From SAR202 cluster bacterium (GTDB taxonomy: Bacteria > Chloroflexota > Dehalococcoidia > Lucifugimonadales > OSU-TB39), in assembly GCA_009392195.1 (NCBI GenBank), contig VFGY01000037.1:228593-292592 (forward strand): a stretch of 64,000 nucleotides of DNA, read 5' to 3'. Positions 1 through 9,220 of this stretch are shown piece by piece (position 1 is the first letter of the stretch; each line of letters opens with the position of its first letter). Under the pieces are notes generated by a model, which saw nothing but the letters and a program-made list of their open reading frames with translations, had not been told where the DNA came from and made no database searches. A program made the position numbers and the translations under genes.

Positions 1-3000
1 CCAACAGAAGACACCACCAGCGCCAACATTATTCCCAATAAAAGTAATGTGAACGGTATAGATATGAGGTGAGGGTGCAAATCTGCAAATAAGAATGTAA
101 AGAACGGGAATTCGGTCACTTCAAAACCTGGAGGGTCAGGCGGCATCATTCTGCTGCTCTTCCAATAGTCAAAACTCATCCATGCTGATCCATTAATCAA
201 TTTGTCCCAAATTCCAGATAATATTTGAGCAGCCCCATCTAGATTTCCCAACAAACAAACAAACATCATGGCGGTTAAACCTGCCAACGTAGCTGCCCAG
301 GTTATAGGGCGGTTTGATTTAACCCCTTTCAGCAAATTATTTTTTTTTGTAATGGTGCCTGAAAAAATATTAAAGCCCAGACTAAATGAGGCTGATGCCG
401 CCATTGCGAAAAATGTAGGTATTGCTAAATTGAATGCTGTTGTTGGAACAATTCCACATATTTTAATCAAGTTTGTGACTAAAAAATGCCCATAATAATA
501 ATAGTTTAGAACACCTCCTGAATACCAAGGATCATAAGGGGGCAAGTATAGAGAGCGCGTGAGTGCGTTAATGTGTGCTAACTCCATTGGCTTCTCTCCA
601 CCGCGATAGGGATGCCACAAGTCAGGGTTGAACATCCTTAAAGCTACAAAAGCAATAAATGCTAGAACAAAAATCGTTTCTTCAATCGTAAATATTTGCC
701 AGTATCGTTTAAATAATGAAATTAATTCTTTTCTTTTGAATATAAAAAGTATTGTATTTGCTGCTAACACTAACAAAACCGAAATTATTACCACTACAGA
801 TGAGTATTCAAATATTCCCCAGCTTACCAATGACCATACTAAAAATCCTACAACAGAAATTCCCAATATTTTTGTTAATCCGTAGCCTTTATCCGAAAGG
901 TTCTTGAATAATATTAGGGTTGTTGGTAAAGATATAAGCCCTAGGATAATTATTGCTATTCCCCAAACCAGTAACGGGTACTTTTCAGACAAAGTTTCGT
1001 CCGAAAATAATTCATTCCATTGATTAGACGTTTTTTCTTTAATTCTTAATTGTTTCGTGGTCTCATTGTTTAAATGTTTTTCTTCTCCCGCACCTTGAAT
1101 TACCGCTTCTTTCAGTATTTCTTCTTTAATTTGTTCTCGATTAAGATTCCCTGTATTTTTGAAAATCAACACCTTGGGGTGATCATAAACAGTTAAGCTT
1201 TCGTCCAAATATCCTAGATTTACAACTGTCCCTCTGTATTGTTCTGGCTCAGCAAGCTTCAAATTTGGTTTTGAATACGTATCGTTGATGAATGATATTC
1301 CAAATATCTCAGGATATTGCTTTTGGCTCGCTTCTTTTACTAGCGAATATCCAAGCTGTTCTTTAAATAAAGCCTGATAATATCCAAGCGTTATAGGATA
1401 TCTTTCTGGTAATCTTGGAATCGTCCCATAGAGTCTATTAGAAAAAATAATTAAATAGTCTCCCGCAGATAAAACACTCGATATTTGTTCAAATTTTATC
1501 TGCGTATCATCTTCATACAGTTGTAATTCATTTATTTCGTACTCATACATTTTCGGGATAGATTCTTCCCAATGTTCTTTTATTAAAACACTACCCGGTT
1601 CAACATTATTGTTCACCCATTCAGAAGCCCTAACGGCAGTGTGCTTTTCTCCGTAAATAGAAACAAAGGCAAGTGCTTGAACTAAAGTAGCTGAAAATAA
1701 CAGCCCATAGAATAATCCCGGGATTATTCTTCTTTTTTCCCCAATAAAAATCGAATTCCCAAACAAGCCATTCATCCAAACACAACTTATTACAATAAGT
1801 GAAGGAATAGCAGGCAAAAGGTATCTCAAAAATTTCGCCTCCAATGCTCCAGTAACAATGAGGTACGGAACAAGCCATGCTAAAACTATCAACAATGGTC
1901 CTTCACCCCTGTTTCTAAAGTGGAAAAAGACCAGCAATGAAAAAAAAGCTACACCTAGACCCAACGTCTGGCCATAAGGGTACGGGATACTTGTACAGAT
2001 AAACCCAGGAACCACCACCGCCGCAACAATATAAATAATATTAAGCTTTATCCCCATCTTACCTACAAATTGGCCAATCAATCCGGTAATAACGAAAAGG
2101 CCCAACGGAACACCCAAGCCCCATTTCATCAACTGCAACAACTGATAAATGTATGGAGTTGTCCCTATATATTGCCGGGTGTAAGGATAATCTCTTATCC
2201 TCCAAACAACCTCAGCTTGTTCCAAAATATCTGTTTTATATTTCACCCAGTCCAAAATCATATATGGCTGGATTGTTACCAACACCAAAAAGACACAGGA
2301 AAAACAATAAACTACCGGCATCAAAAAATCCTTTACACCCAAATCAATGCCTTTGGTTTTATTAGTTAAGAAATACACATAAATAGCCGCTATTGGAGAA
2401 AAACAAATTGGTAGAGCGCTTACCTTACAACCTAAAGCAAATCCGATCATTACGCCGGTTAAAGCTAAATACCTAGCTTTACCCGTTTTTGCAAATTCTA
2501 TGGCTAGATATACACTAGCGGTTATAAACAAAGTTAATAGCGAATCTACTGTATAAAAATGGCTGTTTTGTATGCTGATTACAGAAACCGCAAGCAGCGA
2601 CGCTGCTACCAGCCCAACAATTTTGTTTGATAGCCTTTTTCCAATTAGATACACTAGCCCCAATGTTATTAAATCTGTCATTCCAGATATGGCACGACCT
2701 ATAGTGCGGATGTCGTATTGCTCAAACAGTTCTATTTTCCCAAAAAGGGAATATATGGACTTCAATAAATATAACGGAAAGGATCCATATGCAAACCATC
2801 TTGGATTCAATCCGCTATTATCTTTATCAAAAAAAGAATTTATCCCTTCTACAGGAGATAAATCCATAACTTTCATCAAAATCGCTCTTTCGTCAGGATG
2901 TGGTGTGTAATTGAACCCCTCATCCCAATTCAATCCATAAAATCTCAGAAATCCGGCTAGCAAAAATATTAGTGTTACTGCTGTTGCCCACATTACCTTG

Positions 3001-3029
3001 TTCGGGAAATGTTTTTTGTTAATCTCCAT
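1..3029 (-). CDS. GT39-like / DUF2298 giant membrane protein (3' end outside window)
   Basis: The reading frame is open for 1009 codons from an ATG at 3027-3029 to the window edge, so the C-terminus is missing. The N-terminal half looks like a dolichyl-phosphate-mannose or ArnT-type glycosyltransferase (GT39/PMT). It has a TM segment near residues 13-33, an acidic first loop with WDE and HPDERA near 36-50, and then many hydrophobic helices. After a soluble stretch near 480-730, a second polytopic part carries DPWYSGG and NYYYYGH near residue 838 and FADLHPH near 983, which are hallmarks of DUF2298. Such proteins probably use polyprenyl-linked sugars to glycosylate envelope proteins or lipids, but the substrate is unknown. 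It is followed 24 nt downstream of pyrE on the same strand. The family call is fairly secure; the function is inferred. Confidence 0.8.
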   Translation of the reverse strand, partial: MEINKKHFPNKVMWATAVTLIFLLAGFLRFYGLNWDEGFNYTPHPDERAILMKVMDLSPVEGINSFFDKDNSGLNPRWFAYGSFPLYLLKSIYSLFGKIELFEQYDIRTIGRAISGMTDLITLGLVYLIGKRLSNKIVGLVAASLLAVSVISIQNSHFYTVDSLLTLFITASVYLAIEFAKTGKARYLALTGVMIGFALGCKVSALPICFSPIAAIYVYFLTNKTKGIDLGVKDFLMPVVYCFSCVFLVLVTIQPYMILDWVKYKTDILEQAEVVWRIRDYPYTRQYIGTTPYIYQLLQLMKWGLGVPLGLFVITGLIGQFVGKMGIKLNIIYIVAAVVVPGFICTSIPYPYGQTLGLGVAFFSLLVFFHFRNRGEGPLLIVLAWLVPYLIVTGALEAKFLRYLLPAIPSLIVISCVWMNGLFGNSIFIGEKRRIIPGLFYGLLFSATLVQALAFVSIYGEKHTAVRASEWVNNNVEPGSVLIKEHWEESIPKMYEYEINELQLYEDDTQIKFEQISSVLSAGDYLIIFSNRLYGTIPRLPERYPITLGYYQALFKEQLGYSLVKEASQKQYPEIFGISFINDTYSKPNLKLAEPEQYRGTVVNLGYLDESLTVYDHPKVLIFKNTGNLNREQIKEEILKEAVIQGAGEEKHLNNETTKQLRIKEKTSNQWNELFSDETLSEKYPLLVWGIAIIILGLISLPTTLILFKNLSDKGYGLTKILGISVVGFLVWSLVSWGIFEYSSVVVIISVLLVLAANTILFIFKRKELISLFKRYWQIFTIEETIFVLAFIAFVALRMFNPDLWHPYRGGEKPMELAHINALTRSLYLPPYDPWYSGGVLNYYYYGHFLVTNLIKICGIVPTTAFNLAIPTFFAMAASASFSLGFNIFSGTITKKNNLLKGVKSNRPITWAATLAGLTAMMFVCLLGNLDGAAQILSGIWDKLINGSAWMSFDYWKSSRMMPPDPPGFEVTEFPFFTFLFADLHPHLISIPFTLLLLGIMLALVVSSV

Positions 3030-3053
3030 TTTTTATGTGCTACCGGGTTATTT

Positions 3054-3656
3054 TCAAATAAAGATTTGTGAGTTGAAATCTGCTACTAATATTTTTTCAT
3101 TTGAATCTACTTTTAAAATTGAAGCAAACTTGTGGCCCATGTTAGTTATTTTTTCTCTTCCGCCCATATTTCTATCTAATATCGTCAATACTCCTGCCAC
3201 AGTACATGCTTGACTTTCTATCGCCTTAACTGCTTTCACTAAACTTCCCCCCGTGCTACAGGTGTCGTCAACTATTAGTACCTTTTTACCTGCATTCAAC
3301 TCACCCTCAATCGTTTTTGACATTCCATGGTCTTTTGCTTCTTTCCTAACTATCAATCCATTTACTCCGTTGCCGCTATAGCTACTTGTTATAACCAATC
3401 CGGCAATAATGGGATCAGCTCCTATTGTTGGACCTGCAACGGAATCTGCTTGTAAATGCCTTAATGCTGGCAAAAATACTGACGATACTATTTGTAGCCC
3501 TTCCGGATGAAGCGTTATTAGCCTGCCATCAAAGTAATAGCTACTTGTTTTACCAGATGATAGTTTGAAATTTCCATATTTGATTGCACCTGTTGTTTCT
3601 GAAAGGCTCATTAATTTTTCACCAGCGTTTAACCACTGTTTATTTAATTTTTCCAT
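3054..3656 (-). CDS. pyrE: Orotate phosphoribosyltransferase
   Basis: A 200-residue type I phosphoribosyltransferase that converts orotate and PRPP to orotidine 5'-phosphate in pyrimidine synthesis. The PRPP-binding loop VLIVDDTCSTGGS lies at residues 126-138. The N-terminal hood has the expected LSSGKTSSYYFDGR motif (residues 32-45). Length is normal for bacterial PyrE. The ATG directly follows the stop codon of nadD with no gap, suggesting translational coupling within an obg-nadD-pyrE operon. No other pyr gene is in the window. Confidence 0.93.
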   Translation of the reverse strand: MEKLNKQWLNAGEKLMSLSETTGAIKYGNFKLSSGKTSSYYFDGRLITLHPEGLQIVSSVFLPALRHLQADSVAGPTIGADPIIAGLVITSSYSGNGVNGLIVRKEAKDHGMSKTIEGELNAGKKVLIVDDTCSTGGSLVKAVKAIESQACTVAGVLTILDRNMGGREKITNMGHKFASILKVDSNEKILVADFNSQIFI

Positions 3657-4271
3657 TTATTTGTCCTTAACTGTTTTATACAATCCATTGCTAACAATAT
3701 AGTCATGGACCTTTGGATTCAAATATTTTTTTACTTTCTCTTTTTGTTTAATGATTTTTTTTATTTTTGTACTACTTATATGTTGAGTTATTTTATTTAT
3801 GAAAACAACATTATTTTCAAAAGCTAGTTTTTTCAGATGATTAAATTCTTCATTACCCATATCCAGCCCCTCCCTTCTAATTACACATATGCGCGCTAGT
3901 TTCAATATATCGTTATAGTTTTCCCATTTATTAAACTCTTTAAACGCATCTGCCCCGACAATAAGCCACAACTGTGTTCCTAGCGGAAGCATTTCTTTCA
4001 TTTCCTTCAATGTGTCAATTGTAAAAGTTGGGCCTTTTCTGTTGATTTCTAAATCACTAGTATTAAACCTGTCATTATCTCCGATGGCTATTTTTACCAT
4101 TTCAAGTCTTTGTTTCCCAGTAGCTGATGGCAGTAACTGTTTAAGCTGTGGGCATCCTGCCGGCACAAAGATTACTTTATCCAAGTTTAGGTAAGATTTG
4201 GCTAATGCAGCTACTTCCATATGGCCTAAATGTACTGGATCAAATGTCCCTCCAAAAATCCCTATCTTCAT
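3657..4271 (-). CDS. nadD: Nicotinate-nucleotide adenylyltransferase
   Basis: Transfers AMP from ATP to nicotinate mononucleotide to give deamido-NAD in NAD synthesis. The protein opens with the nucleotidyltransferase signature MKIGIFGGTFDPVHLGH (HLGH) and has the C-terminal ISSTKIKK motif. The frame also contains an ATG four codons upstream at 4283 that lies inside obg. I prefer the ATG at 4271 because family members begin at this position, and it starts 2 nt after the obg stop. Order obg-nadD is common in bacteria. Confidence 0.92.
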   Translation of the reverse strand: MKIGIFGGTFDPVHLGHMEVAALAKSYLNLDKVIFVPAGCPQLKQLLPSATGKQRLEMVKIAIGDNDRFNTSDLEINRKGPTFTIDTLKEMKEMLPLGTQLWLIVGADAFKEFNKWENYNDILKLARICVIRREGLDMGNEEFNHLKKLAFENNVVFINKITQHISSTKIKKIIKQKEKVKKYLNPKVHDYIVSNGLYKTVKDK

Positions 4272-4273
4272 AT

Positions 4274-5545
4274 TCAATCCCATTCAAAATCTATTTTCCC
4301 TACACTGAATGGGTGCCCTTTTTGCAATCCTGCATTTTCCAGTTCATCTATTATTCCCCACTTCTTTAGCATTTCATAAAGTTGCATTTTTGCACCCCAG
4401 TTATCATTGTCTATCATTCTACTTATTCGGACAGCTCTATCATAAATAACTCTATACTTGTTTTTTGTCACTGCTATTTTCTTCTGTAGTTCTATTCCCT
4501 TTGGTTTTAAGATTGGAATTGCGCTAGTCTGTATTTCTGTAGAATTGTTTTCTTTTTTTTCAGATAACAATCCATCTTGTACATATTCCAACATTTCTTC
4601 TAACCCTCGCTTTTCAGTAGCTGATACTTCAACAATTCTTTTCCCATGAACTGCAAGTTTGTTTATTACTTTATCGATATTTGTTCGCCCTTCTTCTAAA
4701 TCAATTTTATTCAAAACTATTATTTCTTTCCTATGTAATAATTCATCTTTGTAGAGCCTTATCTCTTCTCTGACCTTTTGGTATTCATCTACAACATCTT
4801 TTGGACTACCTCCGTTTATGTCTAGGACGTGTATGAAAATTTTAGTTCTTTCAGCATGCCTTAAAAATTCATCCCCTAATCCAATTCCTTTGTTCGCTCC
4901 TTGAATCAAACCAGGTATGTCTACCATGACAAATTCTGTTGATTTCATATGTACGACTCCTAATACAGGAGTTATTGTTGTAAATGGATAATTTCCTATT
5001 TTAGGCCTAGCGGATGTAACTGCTGAAATCAAACTCGATTTACCTGCGTTAGGAGATCCTATTAAAGCAACATCTGCTAGTAGTTTCAATTCTAAATTTA
5101 TCTCAACTTCTTTTCCTAATTCACCAGCTTCTGCTATCAATGGATATTGATATGTAGAGGATTTAAATCTTGAGTTGCCCTTTCCTCCTTTCCCTCCCAT
5201 AGCTACAACAACTTCACTTTCATTTGATCGCAAATCTGCTATCGTCGACCCGTCTTGTCTCTTTACAATTGTTCCAATAGGTACAGCTAATCTTTTATCT
5301 TTAGCACTAGATCCATGTTTTTTATTGGAAGACCCGTCTTTCCCTCTATCAGCTTTGATTTTTCTTCTGTATCTATAATCATAAAGTGTGGTTACGCTTT
5401 CAGTAGCATAAAATATTACAGACCCACCATCACCACCATCACCACCATCCGGACCTCCTTTCGGTATATATCTCTCATGTCTACCGCTTATAGCACCATC
5501 GCCACCCGAACCACTTGATACATGGATTGTTGCACTGTCTATCAT
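4274..5545 (-). CDS. obgE: Obg family GTPase (ribosome assembly)
   Basis: A 423-residue GTPase that acts in late 50S subunit assembly and stress signalling. The N-terminal Obg fold is glycine-rich (GGDGGDGG near residues 34-41). The G domain shows GSPNAGKSS (163-171), DIPG (209-212), NKID (279-282) and SAT (308-310). The C-terminal OCT domain occupies roughly 350-423, so all three domains are present. It heads the obg-nadD-pyrE run. The 203 nt separating it from the end of dnaA (5546-5748) show no gene. Confidence 0.95.
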   Translation of the reverse strand: MIDSATIHVSSGSGGDGAISGRHERYIPKGGPDGGDGGDGGSVIFYATESVTTLYDYRYRRKIKADRGKDGSSNKKHGSSAKDKRLAVPIGTIVKRQDGSTIADLRSNESEVVVAMGGKGGKGNSRFKSSTYQYPLIAEAGELGKEVEINLELKLLADVALIGSPNAGKSSLISAVTSARPKIGNYPFTTITPVLGVVHMKSTEFVMVDIPGLIQGANKGIGLGDEFLRHAERTKIFIHVLDINGGSPKDVVDEYQKVREEIRLYKDELLHRKEIIVLNKIDLEEGRTNIDKVINKLAVHGKRIVEVSATEKRGLEEMLEYVQDGLLSEKKENNSTEIQTSAIPILKPKGIELQKKIAVTKNKYRVIYDRAVRISRMIDNDNWGAKMQLYEMLKKWGIIDELENAGLQKGHPFSVGKIDFEWD

Positions 5546-5748
5546 GATTATTCTTATTATATCTGTAATTTATTTTATTAGTGTACATATGTTTTTAATA
5601 ACAACAGTAATATGGCTTAAAAAAACACTAAATTGGCCTGAATATTAGTCAATAGACTATATAAAAAGATGTTGCCCGTGTTGGTTAATCGTCTAATAGA
5701 AGTCAGTAAGTGTAGATTTTGTTAGTAACTTCAATATATGTTGGCAGA

Positions 5749-7125
5749 TTAGCTAACAGTTAATCTACGTTTGATATTAGACCGGATAGTGGTTACGTCA
5801 GCCAAAATAGAAGAATCTGATTGAAGGTTATTTATTATTTGTTTGCACGAATAAATAACGCTTGAATGTTTTTTACCAGTGCTTTCAGAAATTTCAGCTA
5901 AAGAAAGATTTAAATCCTCACGCAAAAGATACATGTAAATTTGTCTTGCGGTTACACACCGGCTATTTCTTGAATTTCCCAGAACAACGTTTTTGGGTAT
6001 GCCAAAATGCATGGAAACAGCTTCAATAATTGAGGATTTAGTGGCTGTCATGTTTTTTAAGCCTGGAGAAAGTTCTGCTACTATAGTTTTTGCAAGATTC
6101 ATATCTGGTGAAAGGTTTGTTAGCTGGCTATAAGCCTTGATTTTGTTTACACACCCCTCTAGAGCCCGGATGTTGGATGTTATCTGCTCTGCAAAGTACA
6201 ATAAAATCTCGCCGGAGATATTGGTTTTTAATGACTCAGATTTGCTTTTGAGTATAGCAACTTTCGTTTCAAGGTCTGGTTGCTGTATGTCTACAATCAA
6301 CCCACCGAGCATTCTTGATACGAGTCTTTCGTGGAGGGGCTCAATTTCTTTGGCTGGCCGATCACTAGATATAACAATTTGCTTGCCTGCTGTTATTAAA
6401 GCATTGAATGTGTGAAAAAACCCCTCCTGTGTCTGCTCTTTGCCTGCTATAAATTGAACGTCGTCTATTAATAAAGCATCGATTAGACGATATTTATTCC
6501 TAAAGTGGTCAGTTTTAGCAAGGCGAATGGAATTTATGTATTCGTTTGTAAATTCTTCTGCAGTTACGTATATTGCTTTAGAACCAGACCTATTTAGAGA
6601 GCTAGCTATGGCTGTAAGTAAGTGTGTTTTACCCAGACCAACACCAGAATAAATAAAAAGAGGGTTATAGGCCGAACCAGGGTTTTCTGTGACAGACAAA
6701 CTCGCTGCATGTGCTAGCTTGTTAGATTCTCCTACTATAAAATTTTCAAATGTTCTCCAGCTTTTGTGATAAAAAGCTGGTTTTTTAATGAAGGTTGAAG
6801 CATTATGGTGCTGCCTTTCGTTTTTATCAGCCTCAGTATTTGTGTTAACAGACGGGGCTATGACTAAAAAGTTGACGTCAACGGATTTTTGTAGAACCTG
6901 TTTTACCGCCAGTGAAATTATTGAGTACATTCTTTGGTCTAACATTTCTGCAACAAAATTATTGGGCACAGATACGGTAATGGACCGGTCGTCTAGCATG
7001 TATCCTGCAGTTGAGCTGAGCCAGGTTTCAAAGCTAGACTTGGTTACTTGTAACTGTAATTTTCCTAGTACAGCCTTCCAAATTAGTTTTGGGTCGGTAG
7101 GATTCTTGGGCAGTTCCAAATTCAC
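5749..7125 (-). CDS. dnaA: Chromosomal replication initiator DnaA
   Basis: AAA+ initiator that binds the origin and melts DNA. Domain I covers roughly residues 10-88, followed by a low-complexity linker. Domain III has Walker A GVGLGKTH (161-168) and Walker B LLIDDVQ (218-224). Domain IV has the DNA-binding signature with RCVTARQIYMYLLRED and KHSSV. Length 458 is normal. The first start is GTG at 7125, but AAAGGA sits only 1 nt before it. A TTG two codons later (7119) has 7-nt spacing and may be the true start. Neither dnaN, recF nor gyrB is adjacent, and no canonical DnaA boxes flank the gene, so it may not mark oriC. Confidence 0.96.
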   Translation of the reverse strand: MNLELPKNPTDPKLIWKAVLGKLQLQVTKSSFETWLSSTAGYMLDDRSITVSVPNNFVAEMLDQRMYSIISLAVKQVLQKSVDVNFLVIAPSVNTNTEADKNERQHHNASTFIKKPAFYHKSWRTFENFIVGESNKLAHAASLSVTENPGSAYNPLFIYSGVGLGKTHLLTAIASSLNRSGSKAIYVTAEEFTNEYINSIRLAKTDHFRNKYRLIDALLIDDVQFIAGKEQTQEGFFHTFNALITAGKQIVISSDRPAKEIEPLHERLVSRMLGGLIVDIQQPDLETKVAILKSKSESLKTNISGEILLYFAEQITSNIRALEGCVNKIKAYSQLTNLSPDMNLAKTIVAELSPGLKNMTATKSSIIEAVSMHFGIPKNVVLGNSRNSRCVTARQIYMYLLREDLNLSLAEISESTGKKHSSVIYSCKQIINNLQSDSSILADVTTIRSNIKRRLTVS

Positions 7126-7481
7126 GTCCTTTTGGCGGATAATCTTTAATAAGTAAACTCGAGTTTAGCATTCATAATCTTTGGTTAGCCAAGAGAAAAA
7201 AAATGAATTATAGACAAAAAAAAAAGGAAACATGAAAACAACTCTATAAAGTGGCAAAGCCTGAAACAAAAGTATTTAGACTGGCAAAGAGGCGGTAAAG
7301 AATATTGAGTGAATAAGTAGGCCTTTCAAATAACAACAGTCTATTAACTATCTTAGGAGCAAACAGCCCACACAAACACAAAAAAATTGTACAAATATAA
7401 TATTAAGTAAAAAATAATTTTATACGACGCCTATATCAAAGCGAAAACAAAAACAAGAAAACTACGAGGTTGTTGGAACTG
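7126..7481. other. 356-nt intergenic region upstream of dnaA
   Basis: A very A+T-rich gap between the Fe-ADH gene and dnaA, both on the minus strand. Reading towards dnaA, a perfect TATAAT lies at 7212-7207, a plausible dnaA promoter -10 element without an obvious -35. No TTATCCACA-type DnaA box, tRNA, or convincing ORF was seen. It contains long A and T tracts. Confidence 0.5.
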
Positions 7482-8561
7482 TTAAGAATTCAAAAAGCTC
7501 CAGAGCTTTTTGAACCTGCTTCCAATAATTGGAGAATCTCTTAAAATTGATTTTAATTCACGCCCGTTATTTTTGTCATTGAAGAATTGAGGGGCGCTTT
7601 TCAAGGCTAGCAAGAGGTGGTTTTCTGAAATGCCAAGTTGTGTTGGTCTCCAGAACACTTGGCAAGTGTCAAGATCGCTGATAAGCTGCTCAACCCCTTC
7701 TTCACAATGCCATGCTATAATAACGGAAGCTAATGCTACTCCTCCGCCATGTACCCACCCTCTATTGTTTGTTGATTCGACACATTGCCAAAAAACGTGA
7801 TCACTACCGGGGGCGTATGGACTTTGTATGCTGTTGGAATCCCTTTTCTGAATTGACTCCATTATAAATTTGATGCTTTTGGAAGTAAGGTTGCCGTTTG
7901 CTCCAAGAGTATTAGGAAAAAACCCAACAATTTCGTTCCTTTGGTTGCGAACAGAAAGTGTTTTTGATGGGTCTACTGGTGGGGAAAGATTCCTTTTGGA
8001 AGAATATTCCCATTCAGAAATCCCTGCTTGGCTGCAAAGTATATCTCCAAGTCCAGCCGTGTTAAGGTGTGAAGGGGCTTTTCTGATAACTGAATAGTCA
8101 ATTACAACATGGTGTGCATCTAGCCATGGCCAATCTTCTACGGTGCCAACTGTAGAGAATCCTTTCCATTTGGCAAAAACACTGTGAATTATAGCGCCTG
8201 TAGATACAATGGTAGGAACTAATATTAAAGGAATAGAAGTTTTTAGAGCAACATATTTTGCGGCATCTAGAACTATTCCGCCTCCAATTGCAACAATTAG
8301 TTTAGTTCCGTTTGGAACAGACGACGAGAGAGTTTCTAATTGAGTCCAGTCAAGAGTGTTAATAAACTTAAATCCAATTGGGGGTGAAGAAAGAGCATGC
8401 CGAGTTGATTCCAAGGAACTGGGGCTTGTAACCACGAAGTATGGTGGCCATACACTACTTTCTTCTTTTAATAGATTTTCTCCATATCGTATGTCATATT
8501 TTGAGGCCGGAGTAGCGTCTGATTGCCCTCCGCTCCAGCCCCCTCTTGGCAAATCCAACAT
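7482..8561 (-). CDS. Iron-containing alcohol dehydrogenase, glycerol-1-phosphate-dehydrogenase-like
   Basis: Residue numbers count from a TTG at 8573, four codons upstream. It belongs to the Fe-ADH/dehydroquinate-synthase superfamily and looks closest to sn-glycerol-1-phosphate dehydrogenases (AraM/EgsA). Seen: NAD-binding GGGIVLDAAKY (97-107), a VPTIVSTGA loop (119-127), and metal ligands in AGLGDI (D177), GSDH (H259) and VHGGG (H275). The expected reaction is reduction of dihydroxyacetone phosphate to glycerol 1-phosphate. Substrate assignment is inferred from the family. I favour the ATG at 8561; TATAAT on the minus strand at 8578-8573 would place transcription start close to it, so the mRNA may be nearly leaderless. 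Confidence 0.7.
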   Translation of the reverse strand: MLDLPRGGWSGGQSDATPASKYDIRYGENLLKEESSVWPPYFVVTSPSSLESTRHALSSPPIGFKFINTLDWTQLETLSSSVPNGTKLIVAIGGGIVLDAAKYVALKTSIPLILVPTIVSTGAIIHSVFAKWKGFSTVGTVEDWPWLDAHHVVIDYSVIRKAPSHLNTAGLGDILCSQAGISEWEYSSKRNLSPPVDPSKTLSVRNQRNEIVGFFPNTLGANGNLTSKSIKFIMESIQKRDSNSIQSPYAPGSDHVFWQCVESTNNRGWVHGGGVALASVIIAWHCEEGVEQLISDLDTCQVFWRPTQLGISENHLLLALKSAPQFFNDKNNGRELKSILRDSPIIGSRFKKLWSFLNS

Positions 8562-8639
8562 CAATAACACCAATTATAAAAGTTTAATTTAGAGTTTATT
8601 TTGTTTACACAGTAAATACTAGCCCCGCTTTAGAGTCTT

Positions 8640-9200
8640 TCAATCTTCCTGTAGGACTAAAGAATCTAACCATGCTGTAATTTCATCATGTTTTATAAGC
8701 CCAACCTTGCGAAAATGAACTTCGCCATTTTGGTCGATAAAGAATGTTACAGGTAAGGCGAGAACACCATAATCGATAGTAATTTTAGCTCCTGGATCTC
8801 TTCCTATAGGAAAATCCAAATTGAAATTATTTATATAATTTAAAGTGGCTTCTTCTGGGGCGTTAATTACGGGAGAGTCTATACCTACTACTAGTACTCC
8901 TTGGTCCTTGTACTTGCTCCAGATTTCTTGCAGAATAGGTGATTCTTCGGCACATGGAGGGCAATAGGGGTTCCAAAAGTTGAGTATAATGGGGTGTCCT
9001 AGTCTATTTGAAAGTTTAAAATATTCGCCAGAAGTAAGTAGCACGTTGAAATTAGGAGCAGGCTTGCCTACGGTGGAAGCTCCACTTAATGCAGTGATCG
9101 GTGCTTTTTTATACATTCCGAACCCTATAAAAACAACTGCAGACATGAAAAGTACAAATGTGAAAAACACCACAGCATATATTCTAAAATTAGTAGTCAA
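8640..9200 (-). CDS. Membrane-anchored thioredoxin-like protein (TlpA/ResA family)
   Basis: A 186-residue protein with one N-terminal hydrophobic helix (about residues 8-29) and an extracytoplasmic AhpC/TSA-like thioredoxin domain. The redox motif CPPC is at 80-83 in the context NFWNPYCPPC, and the cis-proline is P150 in ALPVTFF. These proteins usually reduce disulfides in apocytochrome c or other exported proteins. No cytochrome maturation genes are nearby, so the partner is unknown. It is followed downstream by the Fe-ADH gene and preceded 20 nt upstream by the CoA-transferase gene. Confidence 0.85.
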   Translation of the reverse strand: MTTNFRIYAVVFFTFVLFMSAVVFIGFGMYKKAPITALSGASTVGKPAPNFNVLLTSGEYFKLSNRLGHPIILNFWNPYCPPCAEESPILQEIWSKYKDQGVLVVGIDSPVINAPEEATLNYINNFNLDFPIGRDPGAKITIDYGVLALPVTFFIDQNGEVHFRKVGLIKHDEITAWLDSLVLQED

Positions 9201-9220
9201 GATTTATAGCCGCCAGTGTT

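Noticed and set aside
1630..1878. Small ORF on the minus strand
   Set aside because: It is in another frame within the GT39-DUF2298 gene and has no family resemblance.
5400..5520. Tandem GGT/GGA-like repeats
   Set aside because: They encode the glycine-rich Obg fold and are normal for the family.
7126..7481. Possible oriC upstream of dnaA
   Set aside because: A+T-rich, but no DnaA boxes in TTATCCACA form were found on either strand.
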